A stretch of DNA of 23,418 nucleotides, taken from positions 1 to 23,418 of the forward strand of contig DASPTB010000192.1 in the NCBI GenBank assembly GCA_035623615.1, written 5' to 3'. The first letter of the stretch is position 1. Every line of letters begins with the position of its first letter. The notes under the pieces were generated by a model, which was not told where the DNA came from, ran no database searches, and was given only the letters and a program-made list of their open reading frames with translations. Below, piece after piece: positions 8,119 to 15,459 of this stretch. The stretch comes from DASPTB01 sp035623615 (GTDB taxonomy: Bacteria > Actinomycetota > UBA4738). Both the position numbers and the translations under genes were made by a program.

Positions 8119-9020
8119 TACGGAACCTCCCGCTCGGGCGGGTGGTCGCCGTGGCACTCGAGCTCGAGCGTCGCGTGCTTGATGCCGAACCGCTCGTCGA
8201 GCATCGCCTTCAGCTGTTCGCCGCGGGCCTGCGCGTCGTGGACGGTGAGCTCGGCCCCCGCCGCGAGGACCACGTGCGACGACAGGGCCGCGACGTCGGA
8301 GGCGAGGCTCCACAGATGCAGGTCGTGGACGTCGTCGACGCCCCCCTCGCCGAGCAGCGCGCGCTCGACCTCGGCCGGGTCGATTCCCTTCGGCGTCCCC
8401 TCGAGCAGCACGTGGGTCGAGTCGGCGACGAGTCGCCACGTCGCCCACAGGACCAGGACGCCCACGCCGATCGCGACGACCGGGTCCGCTCGGTCCGCGC
8501 CCCAAAGGACGATGACGACGCCGGCGACGAGCGCGCCGAACGAGCTGAGCGCGTCGGCCGACAGGTGCAGGAACGCGCCGCGCATGTTCAGGCTCCGGCC
8601 TCGAACGCGCCCCAGGAGCCAGGCGCTCCCGACGTTCACGACCAGGCCCGCCAGAGCCACGGCCACCATGCCGCCGCCGTCCACACGCACAGGATTCGCC
8701 AGTCGGCGAGCCCCCTCGACGAAGATCCAGACCGCGGCGGCGAACAGGATGATTGCGTTCGCCAGTGCGGCGAGCACCTCCGCGCGCTGCAGGCCGAAGC
8801 TGTGGCGTGGGGTCGCCGGCATCCCCGCGAGCCGAAAGGCGAGGATCGCGAGGGCGAGGCCCGACACGTCCGACACGAGGTGGACCGCGTCGGCCAGCAG
8901 GGTCAGCGAGTGAAACGCGATCCCCGCGACCACCTCGCCCGCCATGAGCACCGCGTTCGCGCACAGGGCGATCCACAGTGCCTGGCGCTGCTCGGCCCGC
9001 AGGCGAACCGTGTCGTTCAC
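8115..9020 (-). CDS. Cation diffusion facilitator, zinc-type exporter
   Basis: A CDF family proton-coupled metal exporter of the inner membrane, 301 residues with six membrane helices and a cytoplasmic C-terminal domain. Metal-site residues are the HxxxD pairs His47/Asp51 on helix 2 (LADAVHLVSD) and His152/Asp156 on helix 5 (LHLSAD), an HD-HD site typical of CzcD/ZitB zinc transporters. The C-terminal domain carries VHDLHLWSL and ends His-rich (ECHGDH). The frame is open to an ATG at 9068, but the GTG at 9020 was chosen: the extra 16 residues are not family-like, and a TACGCT hexamer six bases upstream fits a leaderless transcript. It is divergent from the esterase gene and convergent with the thioesterase. 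Metal specificity is inferred. Confidence 0.9.
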   Translation of the reverse strand: MNDTVRLRAEQRQALWIALCANAVLMAGEVVAGIAFHSLTLLADAVHLVSDVSGLALAILAFRLAGMPATPRHSFGLQRAEVLAALANAIILFAAAVWIFVEGARRLANPVRVDGGGMVAVALAGLVVNVGSAWLLGRVRGRSLNMRGAFLHLSADALSSFGALVAGVVIVLWGADRADPVVAIGVGVLVLWATWRLVADSTHVLLEGTPKGIDPAEVERALLGEGGVDDVHDLHLWSLASDVAALSSHVVLAAGAELTVHDAQARGEQLKAMLDERFGIKHATLELECHGDHPPEREVPY

Positions 9021-9026
9021 GGCAAG

Positions 9027-9032
9027 AGCGTA
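9027..9032 (-). promoter_or_regulatory. -10 element for the CDF gene (leaderless)
   Basis: Read on the minus strand the hexamer is TACGCT, six bases before the GTG at 9020, with no Shine-Dalgarno between. The spacing would put the transcription start at or next to the start codon. No good -35 is visible. Confidence 0.4.
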
Positions 9033-9058
9033 GCCCGCGGGGACAGGCAGAGGGACGC

Positions 9059-9064
9059 TACTGT
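9059..9064 (+). promoter_or_regulatory. -10 element for the esterase gene
   Basis: TACTGT lies nine bases before the ATG at 9074, giving a leader of only a few bases. It is back to back with the CDF promoter, 26 bases away. No consensus -35 is visible. Confidence 0.35.
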
Positions 9065-9073
9065 GCACCGGAA

Positions 9074-10225
9074 ATGCCCTTCGGATACCTGATCAGCACC
9101 GCCGCGGCCGCCGTCGCCACGGCCCTCGCGCTTTTCCCGCGTTCCACCGGAGGGCCGCGCGCCACCCCGGCGTTCGTCCTGGAGACGACCGTCAATGAGC
9201 TTCCCTTTCTCGTCTTCTACTGGCTCGTGTGCTCGACCGCGCTGGCGGTGGCGCAGGGAGAGCTCGACTCGCCGGTCGGCTGGACGGGACTGGCCATCGC
9301 CATCGTCACCACGGCGGGGTTGGTCGTGGTCGTCCGGCGGGCCCTCGCGGCGCGCCGGACACTGGATCGCGCGCTCGCGACGGGCCTGGAGGCCAACCGG
9401 CGTGGGGTGCTCGACCCGCGGGTGGCAAAGCGGCGTCGCTCGCGCATCCCGCTCGGGCGCATCCTGCTTGCGCCGCTGCGCCGCCCGTCGCGGGAGGTGC
9501 GGTGCAGACAGAACATCGCGTACGGCCCCGCCGGAAGGGACAACCTGCTCGACCTCTACCGCAACCGGGCCCACACCGTGGCCGCTCCGGTCTTCGTCTA
9601 TTTTCACCCCGGCGGATTCTTCAGCGGTCGGAAGGGCCGCGAGGCGCGCCCGATCTTCGATCATCTCGTTCGCCGGGGATGGGTGTGTGTCAGCGCCAAC
9701 TACCGGCTCGAGCCGAGGGCATCGTTTCCCGACCCCCTGGTCGACGCCAAGCTGGTCATCGCCTGGCTCCGAGATCACGCACACGAGCACGGCGCCGATC
9801 CCTCGACGCTGGTGGTCGCGGGCGGCTCCGCCGGGGCACATCTCGCCGTCATGTGTGCCCTGACCGCCAACGATCCGGCGTTCCAGCCTGGGTTCGAGGG
9901 GGCGGACACGTCCGTCAGCGCCGCGATCGGACTCTACGGCTACTACGGAGCCGCGCCGGCCCGCGAGCCCGTCCCGTCCGCTCCGGCCGACTACCTTCGC
10001 GCCGACGCACCGCCGTTCCTCGTCGTTCACGGGTCGCGCGATCCCATGGTCCCGGCGAGCGGCGTCCGTGCGTTCGTGGAAACACTGCGGGACAGTTCGT
10101 TCCGGCCCGTGGTGTACGCGGAGCTGCCCGGCGCCCAGCACAACTTCGACCGGTTCCCGTCGATCCGTTGCGCGGCCGTCGCCGACGGCATCGAGGCCTT
10201 CACTGCCTGGGTGCGATCCGTTTGA
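9074..10225 (+). CDS. Membrane-anchored alpha/beta hydrolase (HSL-type esterase)
   Basis: A 383-residue protein with an N-terminal membrane module (hydrophobic stretches at about residues 4-21, 42-60 and 72-93), then a basic linker and an alpha/beta hydrolase domain from about residue 150. The catalytic triad is readable: Ser252 in GGSAGAH, Asp323 in HGSRDPMVP and His356 in AQHNF. The oxyanion motif is HPGGFFSG at residue 178, a variant of the HGGG motif of hormone-sensitive-lipase-like esterases. Mycobacterial Lip esterases such as LipC, LipO and LipQ have a similar layout, from memory. The likely reaction is hydrolysis of a short-chain or lipid ester at the membrane; substrate unknown. The frame is open to 8978, but the ATG at 9074 starts directly at the hydrophobic segment and follows a -10-like hexamer. 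Confidence 0.9.
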   Translation: MPFGYLISTAAAAVATALALFPRSTGGPRATPAFVLETTVNELPFLVFYWLVCSTALAVAQGELDSPVGWTGLAIAIVTTAGLVVVVRRALAARRTLDRALATGLEANRRGVLDPRVAKRRRSRIPLGRILLAPLRRPSREVRCRQNIAYGPAGRDNLLDLYRNRAHTVAAPVFVYFHPGGFFSGRKGREARPIFDHLVRRGWVCVSANYRLEPRASFPDPLVDAKLVIAWLRDHAHEHGADPSTLVVAGGSAGAHLAVMCALTANDPAFQPGFEGADTSVSAAIGLYGYYGAAPAREPVPSAPADYLRADAPPFLVVHGSRDPMVPASGVRAFVETLRDSSFRPVVYAELPGAQHNFDRFPSIRCAAVADGIEAFTAWVRSV

Positions 10226-10304
10226 GCTCGTGGGCCGGCCGTCCCGCGGGGTACGATCTGGGCCTCCTCGGCGCAGGTCATCAGCCGAGATGGAGCCATC
10301 GACC

Positions 10305-10310
10305 AGGAGA
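10305..10310 (+). promoter_or_regulatory. Ribosome binding site of the cupin gene
   Basis: AGGAGA, six bases before the ATG at 10317, decides between that start and an in-frame ATG at 10290. A TACGAT hexamer at 10252-10257 is a possible -10 further upstream. The rest of the 91-base gap shows nothing clear. Confidence 0.65.
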
Positions 10311-10316
10311 ACGCCG

Positions 10317-10727
10317 ATGCAGGTCACGAGGAACGGCGTCGACACTGCCGCAGGGCCCGGCGAGTGGTTCACAGGAACCGTCTACATGGACACGGTGGCG
10401 GTGCCCTCCGGCCCGTACCACGTGAACGCCTCCAGCGTCCGGTTCACGCCGGGGGCACGGACCGCGTGGCACACGCACCCGAACGGGCAGACCATCTACG
10501 TCACCGAGGGCGTCGGCCTGGTGCAGGGACGCGGCGGGGCGGCGGAGGTCGTGCGGCCGGGCGACCGGGTCTTCTTCGAGCCGGGCGAGGAGCACTGGCA
10601 CGGCGCCGCGCCGACGCGGTTCATGACCCACATATCGATGGTCGAGGCCGACGCGGACGGCACCAGCGCGACATGGGGCGCACACGTCACCGAGGAGGAG
10701 TACGGCGCCGCCCCTGCGGTCGAGTAG
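10317..10727 (+). CDS. Single-domain cupin, cupin-hydroxynitrile-lyase-like
   Basis: A 136-residue cupin barrel. Motif 1 (AWHTHPNGQTIYVTEG) and motif 2 (PGDRVFFEPGEEHWHG) give a probable metal site of His52, His54, Gln58 and His93. A Gln in place of the usual Glu, together with WFTGTV near the N-terminus and TRFMTHISM plus HVTEEEY near the C-terminus, closely resembles from memory the manganese-dependent bacterial hydroxynitrile lyase of Granulicella tundricola (GtHNL). Most members of this subgroup have no known physiological substrate and are often annotated as carboxymuconolactone decarboxylase-associated or quercetinase-like cupins. Lyase activity here is inference. It follows the esterase by 91 bases on the same strand but has its own ribosome site. 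Confidence 0.9.
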   Translation: MQVTRNGVDTAAGPGEWFTGTVYMDTVAVPSGPYHVNASSVRFTPGARTAWHTHPNGQTIYVTEGVGLVQGRGGAAEVVRPGDRVFFEPGEEHWHGAAPTRFMTHISMVEADADGTSATWGAHVTEEEYGAAPAVE

Positions 10728-10772
10728 GGATCGGGGCAATCCGGGGATGTGGATCGACCTGTGGCGCACTCA

Positions 10773-10802
10773 TTGACCGCTGCGCGGCGCATGCTTTACC
10801 CT
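10773..10802 (+). promoter_or_regulatory. Sigma-70-type promoter of the sulfotransferase cluster
   Basis: TTGACC (10773-10778), an 18-base spacer and TACCCT (10797-10802). It lies in the 170-base gap after the cupin gene and about 95 bases before the ATG at 10898. It is nearly the same as the promoter proposed for the ncRNA at 19268-19297 (TTGACA, 18, TACCTT), so the two support each other. Confidence 0.6.
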
Positions 10803-10897
10803 CGACCCGGCGGAGTCGTGCGTGGCGAGCGTCGGCGCAGGTGCGGCGGATCCTGACGTTGAATGGTGCAGTCGGTCCGGCCCGGAGCGATGAGTCG

Positions 10898-11755
10898 ATG
10901 CGGCCCAACTTCCTGATCATCGGGGCGATGAAGGCGGGAACCACCAGCCTCTACCGCTACCTGCGCGGTCATCCTCAGATCTTCATGCCGGACCAGAAGG
11001 AACCGCGCTACTTCGTCCCCGAGCGCGCAACGCGAGCGAGCACCCCTGCGAACCAGAGGACGCAGGAGATCGGCTGGTACGAGGAGCTGTTCGACGGAGC
11101 GAATGGCGCGATCGCCATCGGGGAAGCCTCCGTCGACTACACGGCGTACCCGGCGTACAAAGGGGTCCCAGAGCGCATCTCCCGCCTTCTGCCCGACGTC
11201 CGCTTCATCTATCTGGTCAGGGATCCGATCGAGCGCATTCGCTCGCAATATCTGTACTGGAGCGCGCACGCGTCGGAGTGGGATCCGATGGCGACGGCGG
11301 TCTTCGAGAGCAAATACCTGGATCGAAGCCGCTACGCGATGCAGATCGAGCAGTACATGCGCTGGTTCTCCAGGGACCAGTTGCTCGTCGTCAAGTCGGA
11401 GGATCTGGCGGCGAAGCGCACCGACACGCTCGGCCGGGTGTTCGAGTTCCTGGGTGTGGACCCGCAGTGGGATCACCCGTCACTGCACGAGCGATACCAC
11501 GAGACGTCGCGAATGCCGACACCTCCCCGCAGTCTCCGACGAGTCATTCGCACGCCCGCCTATCGTTCGCTGGGCCGCTACATTCCGCGAAGCGTGAAGA
11601 CGGCGACGCTGACCCGGTTCAGCCGGCCGACCGTTCGAGAACTGGCTCCCGTCTCGGGCGATGTGCGCCGCAGGCTCGCGGGCGAACTACGCTCGGACGT
11701 GGCCGCGCTGTACGAGTACATGGGCCCCGATTTCGATGGTTGGGGAATCGCGTAG
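10898..11755 (+). CDS. PAPS-dependent sulfotransferase
   Basis: A 285-residue sulfotransferase that should move sulfate from PAPS to a hydroxyl or amino group of a glycan or lipid. The 5'-phosphosulfate loop is at the N-terminus (IIGAMKAGTTSLYRYL, Lys12) and the 3'-phosphate motif is FIYLVRDPIERIRSQY at about residues 107-122. KEPRYF near residue 35 resembles the KEPxYF strand of heparan-sulfate-type sulfotransferases. No signal peptide or membrane segment is seen, so it is probably cytoplasmic. The frame is open far upstream; the ATG at 10898 was chosen because the conserved fold begins four residues later, with GGAG about 11 bases before it. An in-frame GTG at 10841 is an alternative. It is first in a three-gene cluster with a glycosyltransferase and a second sulfotransferase. 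Confidence 0.92.
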   Translation: MRPNFLIIGAMKAGTTSLYRYLRGHPQIFMPDQKEPRYFVPERATRASTPANQRTQEIGWYEELFDGANGAIAIGEASVDYTAYPAYKGVPERISRLLPDVRFIYLVRDPIERIRSQYLYWSAHASEWDPMATAVFESKYLDRSRYAMQIEQYMRWFSRDQLLVVKSEDLAAKRTDTLGRVFEFLGVDPQWDHPSLHERYHETSRMPTPPRSLRRVIRTPAYRSLGRYIPRSVKTATLTRFSRPTVRELAPVSGDVRRRLAGELRSDVAALYEYMGPDFDGWGIA

Positions 11756-11769
11756 CCGGGCCCGCCGTG

Positions 11770-11775
11770 TAATGT
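11770..11775 (+). promoter_or_regulatory. Possible -10 element before the glycosyltransferase
   Basis: TAATGT lies ten bases before the ATG at 11786 inside the 30-base gap after the sulfotransferase. The placement resembles other TAnnnT hexamers in the window, but transcription from the promoter at 10773 could also cover this gene. Confidence 0.25.
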
Positions 11776-11785
11776 TCGCCTGGTC

Positions 11786-12673
11786 ATGGTGACCCCACTC
11801 TTCAGCGTGGTCATCCCCACGCGCAGTCGTCCGCAACCCTTGGCGGAAGCGCTCGAGTCGGTTCTCGTGCAGACGGTTACCGACTTCGAAGTCGTCGTCG
11901 TCGACGACGCTTCACCCATCCCCGTCGAAGCTGCGGGGGATCCACGGGTCAGGGTCGTTCGACGAGAGACGAACGGAGGGCCCCCGGCAGCGAGGAACAC
12001 CGGGATCGACGCGGCGCGAGGTCGCCTCGTGTGTTTCCTCGACGACGACGACCTCTACACGCCGGATCGTCTCGAGATGGCTGCTGCGACACCATTCTCC
12101 GTGTGTTCGGTTCGGCGTGGCATCGAGGGTCGGCAGATCACGCCACCGGACTCGATCCACCGTTTCCTGGAGGAGATGGTGCCCGTGATGGGCCAGGTGA
12201 CGGTGCGCCGTGACGTGTGCCCGAGGTTCGATGAGCGTTTGCGCTCGGGCGACGAGGACTCGGAGTGGTGGATCAGGGCGACCTACTCGCTGGGCGAGCC
12301 GGCCATTCTTCGCGAGGCCGGCTACATCTCCCGCAGCGGCAAGAGCGGCTGGCGATCGTCGTCGGACGCCATCACCGCGCGGCTCCTGGTTCTGCGAAAG
12401 CATCCCGAGTACTTCCGCGAACACCCGTGGGCCGCGGCTCGCTACTGGCAGCTGATCGGCATCGAAGCCCTTCGGGACGGCCGCCCCTTGCTCGGCGTCA
12501 CGAGCGTGGCGAGGTCGCTTGCCATCCGCCCCTACCCAAAGAACGTCGCGGACCTGTTCGCCCTGGTCTCGAGGTCCGGGCGCCTGACCGAGGCAAAGAT
12601 GCGATTGCAACCCTGGAAGGCGACCGGACGGCCGAGGGTGTCTCCTCGGCCGGGGCGCCCCCCGCAGCCATGA
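11786..12673 (+). CDS. Family 2 glycosyltransferase
   Basis: A 295-residue GT-A fold glycosyltransferase that transfers a sugar from an NDP donor to a growing glycan or lipid. The N-terminal nucleotide-binding region reads FSVVIPTRSRP, then EVVVVDDASP, then GPPAARNTGIDAARG, with the metal-binding FLDDDD at about residues 89-94. EDSEWW near residue 155 is the likely catalytic-base region (the E/D-D motif of GT2). The remaining third is poorly conserved and has no membrane helix. It starts 30 bases after the first sulfotransferase, and its stop overlaps the second sulfotransferase by four bases (ATGA). The context suggests it builds the acceptor that one or both sulfotransferases modify. Donor and acceptor cannot be told from the sequence. 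Confidence 0.9.
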   Translation: MVTPLFSVVIPTRSRPQPLAEALESVLVQTVTDFEVVVVDDASPIPVEAAGDPRVRVVRRETNGGPPAARNTGIDAARGRLVCFLDDDDLYTPDRLEMAAATPFSVCSVRRGIEGRQITPPDSIHRFLEEMVPVMGQVTVRRDVCPRFDERLRSGDEDSEWWIRATYSLGEPAILREAGYISRSGKSGWRSSSDAITARLLVLRKHPEYFREHPWAAARYWQLIGIEALRDGRPLLGVTSVARSLAIRPYPKNVADLFALVSRSGRLTEAKMRLQPWKATGRPRVSPRPGRPPQP

Positions 12674-13614
12674 GCGGCGGGAACAAGCGAAACGGGACCC
12701 GATCAGACGAGGCCGGCGCGGCCGCGATGAAGCGCCGGGTGGCGGAGCGCGGGAGGGCGAAGATCCGCGCCGCGACGATGGCCGCGACGAACATCCTTCC
12801 GGTCGCCCGCCGCGATCCGGTCCGGGCCGCGTTTCGCCCGTTGAATCCGTACGAGTACGCGGTGGGCCTCGAGCCCCCTCCCGCTGCCGCGGGGCGGGAG
12901 ACGGGCCCGCCCAACTTCATCGGAGTGGGTGTCCAGAAGGCCGGGACCTCGTGGTGGTTCGCGCAACTTACGCGGCAGTCCGACATTCACAACGAGCGCG
13001 GATACCGAAAGGAGCGCCACTTCTTCGATCGCTTCCTGTATCGGTCGATGACGTCGGCGGACATCGAGGCGTATGCGCGGTGGTTCCCGCGACCCTCGGG
13101 GATGCTGGCGGGGGAGTGGACCCCCGAATACATGCATTTCTTCTGGATCCCGGCATTGATCCCCCGGGCGGCGCCGGACGCCAAGATCCTGGTCCTGCTG
13201 CGCGACCCGATCGAACGGTACCGTTCCGGCCTCGCTCACAAGAGACGAGACGGAACCCTCGTACCGAAGTACACGTGGGGCGACGAGGCGTTCCACCGGG
13301 GTCTCTACGGTGCCCAGCTCCGAAGACTGCGCGAATTCGTCCCCCGCGACCAGATCCTCGTGCAGCAGTACGAGCGTTGCTGCATCGATCCGGTGGGCGA
13401 GCTTCGTCGCACGCTGGCGTTCATCGGAGCCGAGTCCTCGAACCTGATCGGCCCGTTCGATCGCGGGGTTCATGTGACGGTGGCCCCGAAGCCGGATCTA
13501 CCTCCCCAGGTCAGGGACGCGCTGGTCGACGGCTACAGAGACGATCTTCGCTTGCTGCTCGAGCTGCACCCGGATCTGGATCTTTCGCTCTGGCCGAACG
13601 TCGGCAACTTGTAG
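12670..13614 (+). CDS. PAPS-dependent sulfotransferase, second copy
   Basis: A 314-residue sulfotransferase distinct from the one at 10898. The 5'-phosphosulfate loop is VGVQKAGTSWWFAQL with Lys90, the 3'-phosphate motif is ILVLLRDPIERYRSGL, and the acceptor-side GEWTPEYM follows RHFFD. An unusual 80-residue basic, low-complexity N-terminal part precedes the fold; it could be a membrane-surface or partner contact, or part of it may be untranslated if the ATG at 12727 is used instead. The ATG at 12670 was preferred for its ATGA overlap with the glycosyltransferase. Outside the two PAPS motifs it looks unlike the first copy, so the pair is probably not a recent duplication and the enzymes may act on different positions or substrates. 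Confidence 0.9.
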   Translation: MSGGNKRNGTRSDEAGAAAMKRRVAERGRAKIRAATMAATNILPVARRDPVRAAFRPLNPYEYAVGLEPPPAAAGRETGPPNFIGVGVQKAGTSWWFAQLTRQSDIHNERGYRKERHFFDRFLYRSMTSADIEAYARWFPRPSGMLAGEWTPEYMHFFWIPALIPRAAPDAKILVLLRDPIERYRSGLAHKRRDGTLVPKYTWGDEAFHRGLYGAQLRRLREFVPRDQILVQQYERCCIDPVGELRRTLAFIGAESSNLIGPFDRGVHVTVAPKPDLPPQVRDALVDGYRDDLRLLLELHPDLDLSLWPNVGNL

Positions 13615-13865
13615 GAGCTACTGGAGCAGTCTTGCGTCGGCCTGCCCGGGATGGGCCGCCGGACACGATCGTGCGCGCCCACGGCAGGAGGGGGACCGAA
13701 CTGCCCGCCGCTGCTCGGCCCGCTCGGGCACGGTCTCGGTCACGATGGGAAGCGTACCGGCAGAGGTCGGGCGAATCCCCCACCCACAGCCGGCTGGCAT
13801 CGGGGGGCGCCTCGGGCAGAGGATTCCCGGGGGAAATCTCCACGAAACAGGGGTTTCGAGCGTCC
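13615..13865. other. 251-base gap before the sigma factor
   Basis: No gene was found here. The only structure I can support is the hairpin listed separately at 13843-13858. No T-run terminator for the sulfotransferase cluster and no convincing ECF-type or sigma-70-type promoter could be assigned. Confidence 0.5.
13843..13858 (+). promoter_or_regulatory. Perfect hairpin just upstream of the sigma factor start
   Basis: CGAAAC, loop AGGG, GTTTCG: a 6-bp perfect inverted repeat ending seven bases before the ATG at 13866, where a Shine-Dalgarno would normally be. It could limit ribosome access or be an operator. Function is inferred from position only. Confidence 0.4.
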
Positions 13866-14390
13866 ATGGACAGCGTGGAACAGCCATCGACTCTCGCCGG
13901 CGAGGTGGAAACGCAGACGGCGACCTCCGCCGTCTTCGAGGCCTTCTTCGAAGAGCAGCACAAGCGGCTCTTCCGAGCCCTCTACCTGATCCTCGGCAAC
14001 ACCCACGATGCCGAGGAATTGATGCAGGACGCCTTCCTTCGCGTGCTCGAGCGCTGGGATCGCATCGACGACCCGGCGGGGTACCTGTTCCGAACGGCCC
14101 TCAACGGCACTCGGAGCCGGTTCCGGCGGCTCAAGGTGGCGGCCACGCGCACCCTGTCGCCGGGACAGCCCGAGGATCCGTTCGCCGCTGCCGACCTGCG
14201 CGACCAGATCGTCCGCGCGCTCCGGGAACTTCCCGAACGACAGCGGGCCGCGCTCGTGCTCATGGACCTCCTCGACTACCCGAGCGAGGACGCCGCGAAA
14301 ATCCTCCGGGTCACGGCCGCGACGGTCCGGTCGCTCGCCTCGCACGGGCGCGCGGCCTTGAAACGTTCACTGGAGACCGACGATGAATGA
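13866..14390 (+). CDS. ECF-type sigma-70 family RNA polymerase sigma factor
   Basis: A 174-residue two-domain sigma factor directing RNA polymerase to a small regulon. Region 2 spans about residues 22-88 (FFEEQHKRLFRALYLILGN, then DAEELMQDAFLRVLERW). Region 4 spans about 115-168 (LRELPERQRAALVLMDLL, then AAKILRVTAATVRSLASHG, the -35-binding helix-turn-helix). Regions 1 and 3 are absent, as in ECF sigmas. The frame is open upstream through the previous gene; the ATG at 13866 gives the normal length. Its last eight bases overlap the next gene, which encodes a membrane-anchored propeller protein and is the natural candidate for its anti-sigma factor. I cannot assign it to a named ECF group. Confidence 0.92.
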   Translation: MDSVEQPSTLAGEVETQTATSAVFEAFFEEQHKRLFRALYLILGNTHDAEELMQDAFLRVLERWDRIDDPAGYLFRTALNGTRSRFRRLKVAATRTLSPGQPEDPFAAADLRDQIVRALRELPERQRAALVLMDLLDYPSEDAAKILRVTAATVRSLASHGRAALKRSLETDDE

Positions 14391-15447
14391 TTCAAACCGC
14401 ACTCTCGAGCGGATCGCCCAGCGCGTGCCGGTTCCCGAGCCGGCGTACGAGCGGCTGCTCGGGCGACGCCATCGGCGGGATCGGAACCGCCGCGTGTCGG
14501 CGGCCGTGCTGGTGATCGCCCTCGCGCTGCTGAGCATCGCGGGCCTGGCGCGCGCGTTCGGCGGCTCGACCCGGCCCGTGTCCCAGCCCTCCCCGACGCC
14601 CGGAGGCGCGGGGATCTTCTCCGGCATCGGCGGGTGGATCGTCTGCGGCGACGGCCCCGGCATCTGGGCCTACGACCCCGACCATCCACGACGGCCGGCG
14701 GTGCTCGTGAGCGCGCACTTCGGGACGCCGATCGCGTGGTCCCCCGACGGCTCGAAGCTGCTGCTTCTCGAGGGTTCCGTGACGCACTCGGTCCTGTCCG
14801 TGTTGGACTCCGATGGGTCCGAGACCACGTTGGCCGATTGGAAGCGAGACATCTCGGGCGGCTCGTTCTCGCCCGACGGGTCGAGGGTCGTCTTCGCATC
14901 CGAGGACTGGAGCAGCGGCGAGTCGGCGATCTATCTGGTCGGCTCGAGCGGCGGACGCCCGAAGGTGCTGTTCCGGCCGCACGCGATCCTCGGCATCCCC
15001 GGGGTTCCCGCCCCGGTCTACGAGCCGACGTTCTCCCCGGACGGGTCGCACATCGCCTACTTCGACGGGTGGGGTGATCACGACAACACGCTTCGAGTCA
15101 TGAGCGCCGACGGGACAGGCTCGCGCGTTCTTCTCGAAGGGAACTCGCCCGCGATGGGCGTCGGCCTCCGGAATCTGGCGTGGTTCCCGGACGGGACCCG
15201 TCTCGTGTTCGGAGAGGGATACGGGCCCTACTGGATCTACACGGTCTGGACCGACGGCTCGGGGATCACCCGCGAGATTCGAGGGTCCCACCCCAATCTT
15301 TCACCGGACGGCGCTCGCATCACGTATGCGGTCGGAGACGCGTACGGAGCAGCCCCGGTGATGATCGCCAACGCCGACGGCACCTCCGCCCGGGAGCTTC
15401 CGGCGGCCCCGGCGAGCGGTCCCTGGAATCCGGCCCCGCCGCGCTGA
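14383..15447 (+). CDS. Membrane-anchored PD40/TolB-like propeller, putative anti-sigma
   Basis: A 354-residue protein with a short basic cytoplasmic N-terminus (about residues 1-37), one membrane helix (about 38-58), a Pro/Gly linker and an extracytoplasmic beta-propeller. Five PD40-type repeats are seen: AWSPDGSKLLLL, SFSPDGSRVVFA, TFSPDGSHIAYF, AWFPDGTRLVFG and NLSPDGARITYA. The start lies inside the sigma factor gene with GGAGA six bases upstream, so the two are translationally coupled. The layout suits a sensor that holds the sigma factor through its N-terminal segment and reads an extracellular signal through the propeller. The N-terminus is too short for a classical zinc anti-sigma domain and lacks the HxxxCxxC motif, so the anti-sigma role is inferred. 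Confidence 0.85.
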   Translation: MNDSNRTLERIAQRVPVPEPAYERLLGRRHRRDRNRRVSAAVLVIALALLSIAGLARAFGGSTRPVSQPSPTPGGAGIFSGIGGWIVCGDGPGIWAYDPDHPRRPAVLVSAHFGTPIAWSPDGSKLLLLEGSVTHSVLSVLDSDGSETTLADWKRDISGGSFSPDGSRVVFASEDWSSGESAIYLVGSSGGRPKVLFRPHAILGIPGVPAPVYEPTFSPDGSHIAYFDGWGDHDNTLRVMSADGTGSRVLLEGNSPAMGVGLRNLAWFPDGTRLVFGEGYGPYWIYTVWTDGSGITREIRGSHPNLSPDGARITYAVGDAYGAAPVMIANADGTSARELPAAPASGPWNPAPPR

Positions 15448-15459
15448 GCGTGCAGGGTT

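Noticed and set aside
13820..13866. An autoregulatory ECF promoter before the sigma factor
   Set aside because: GGAAAT and CGTC are present but about 23 bases apart, too far for the usual 15-17 spacing, and CGTC abuts the start codon.
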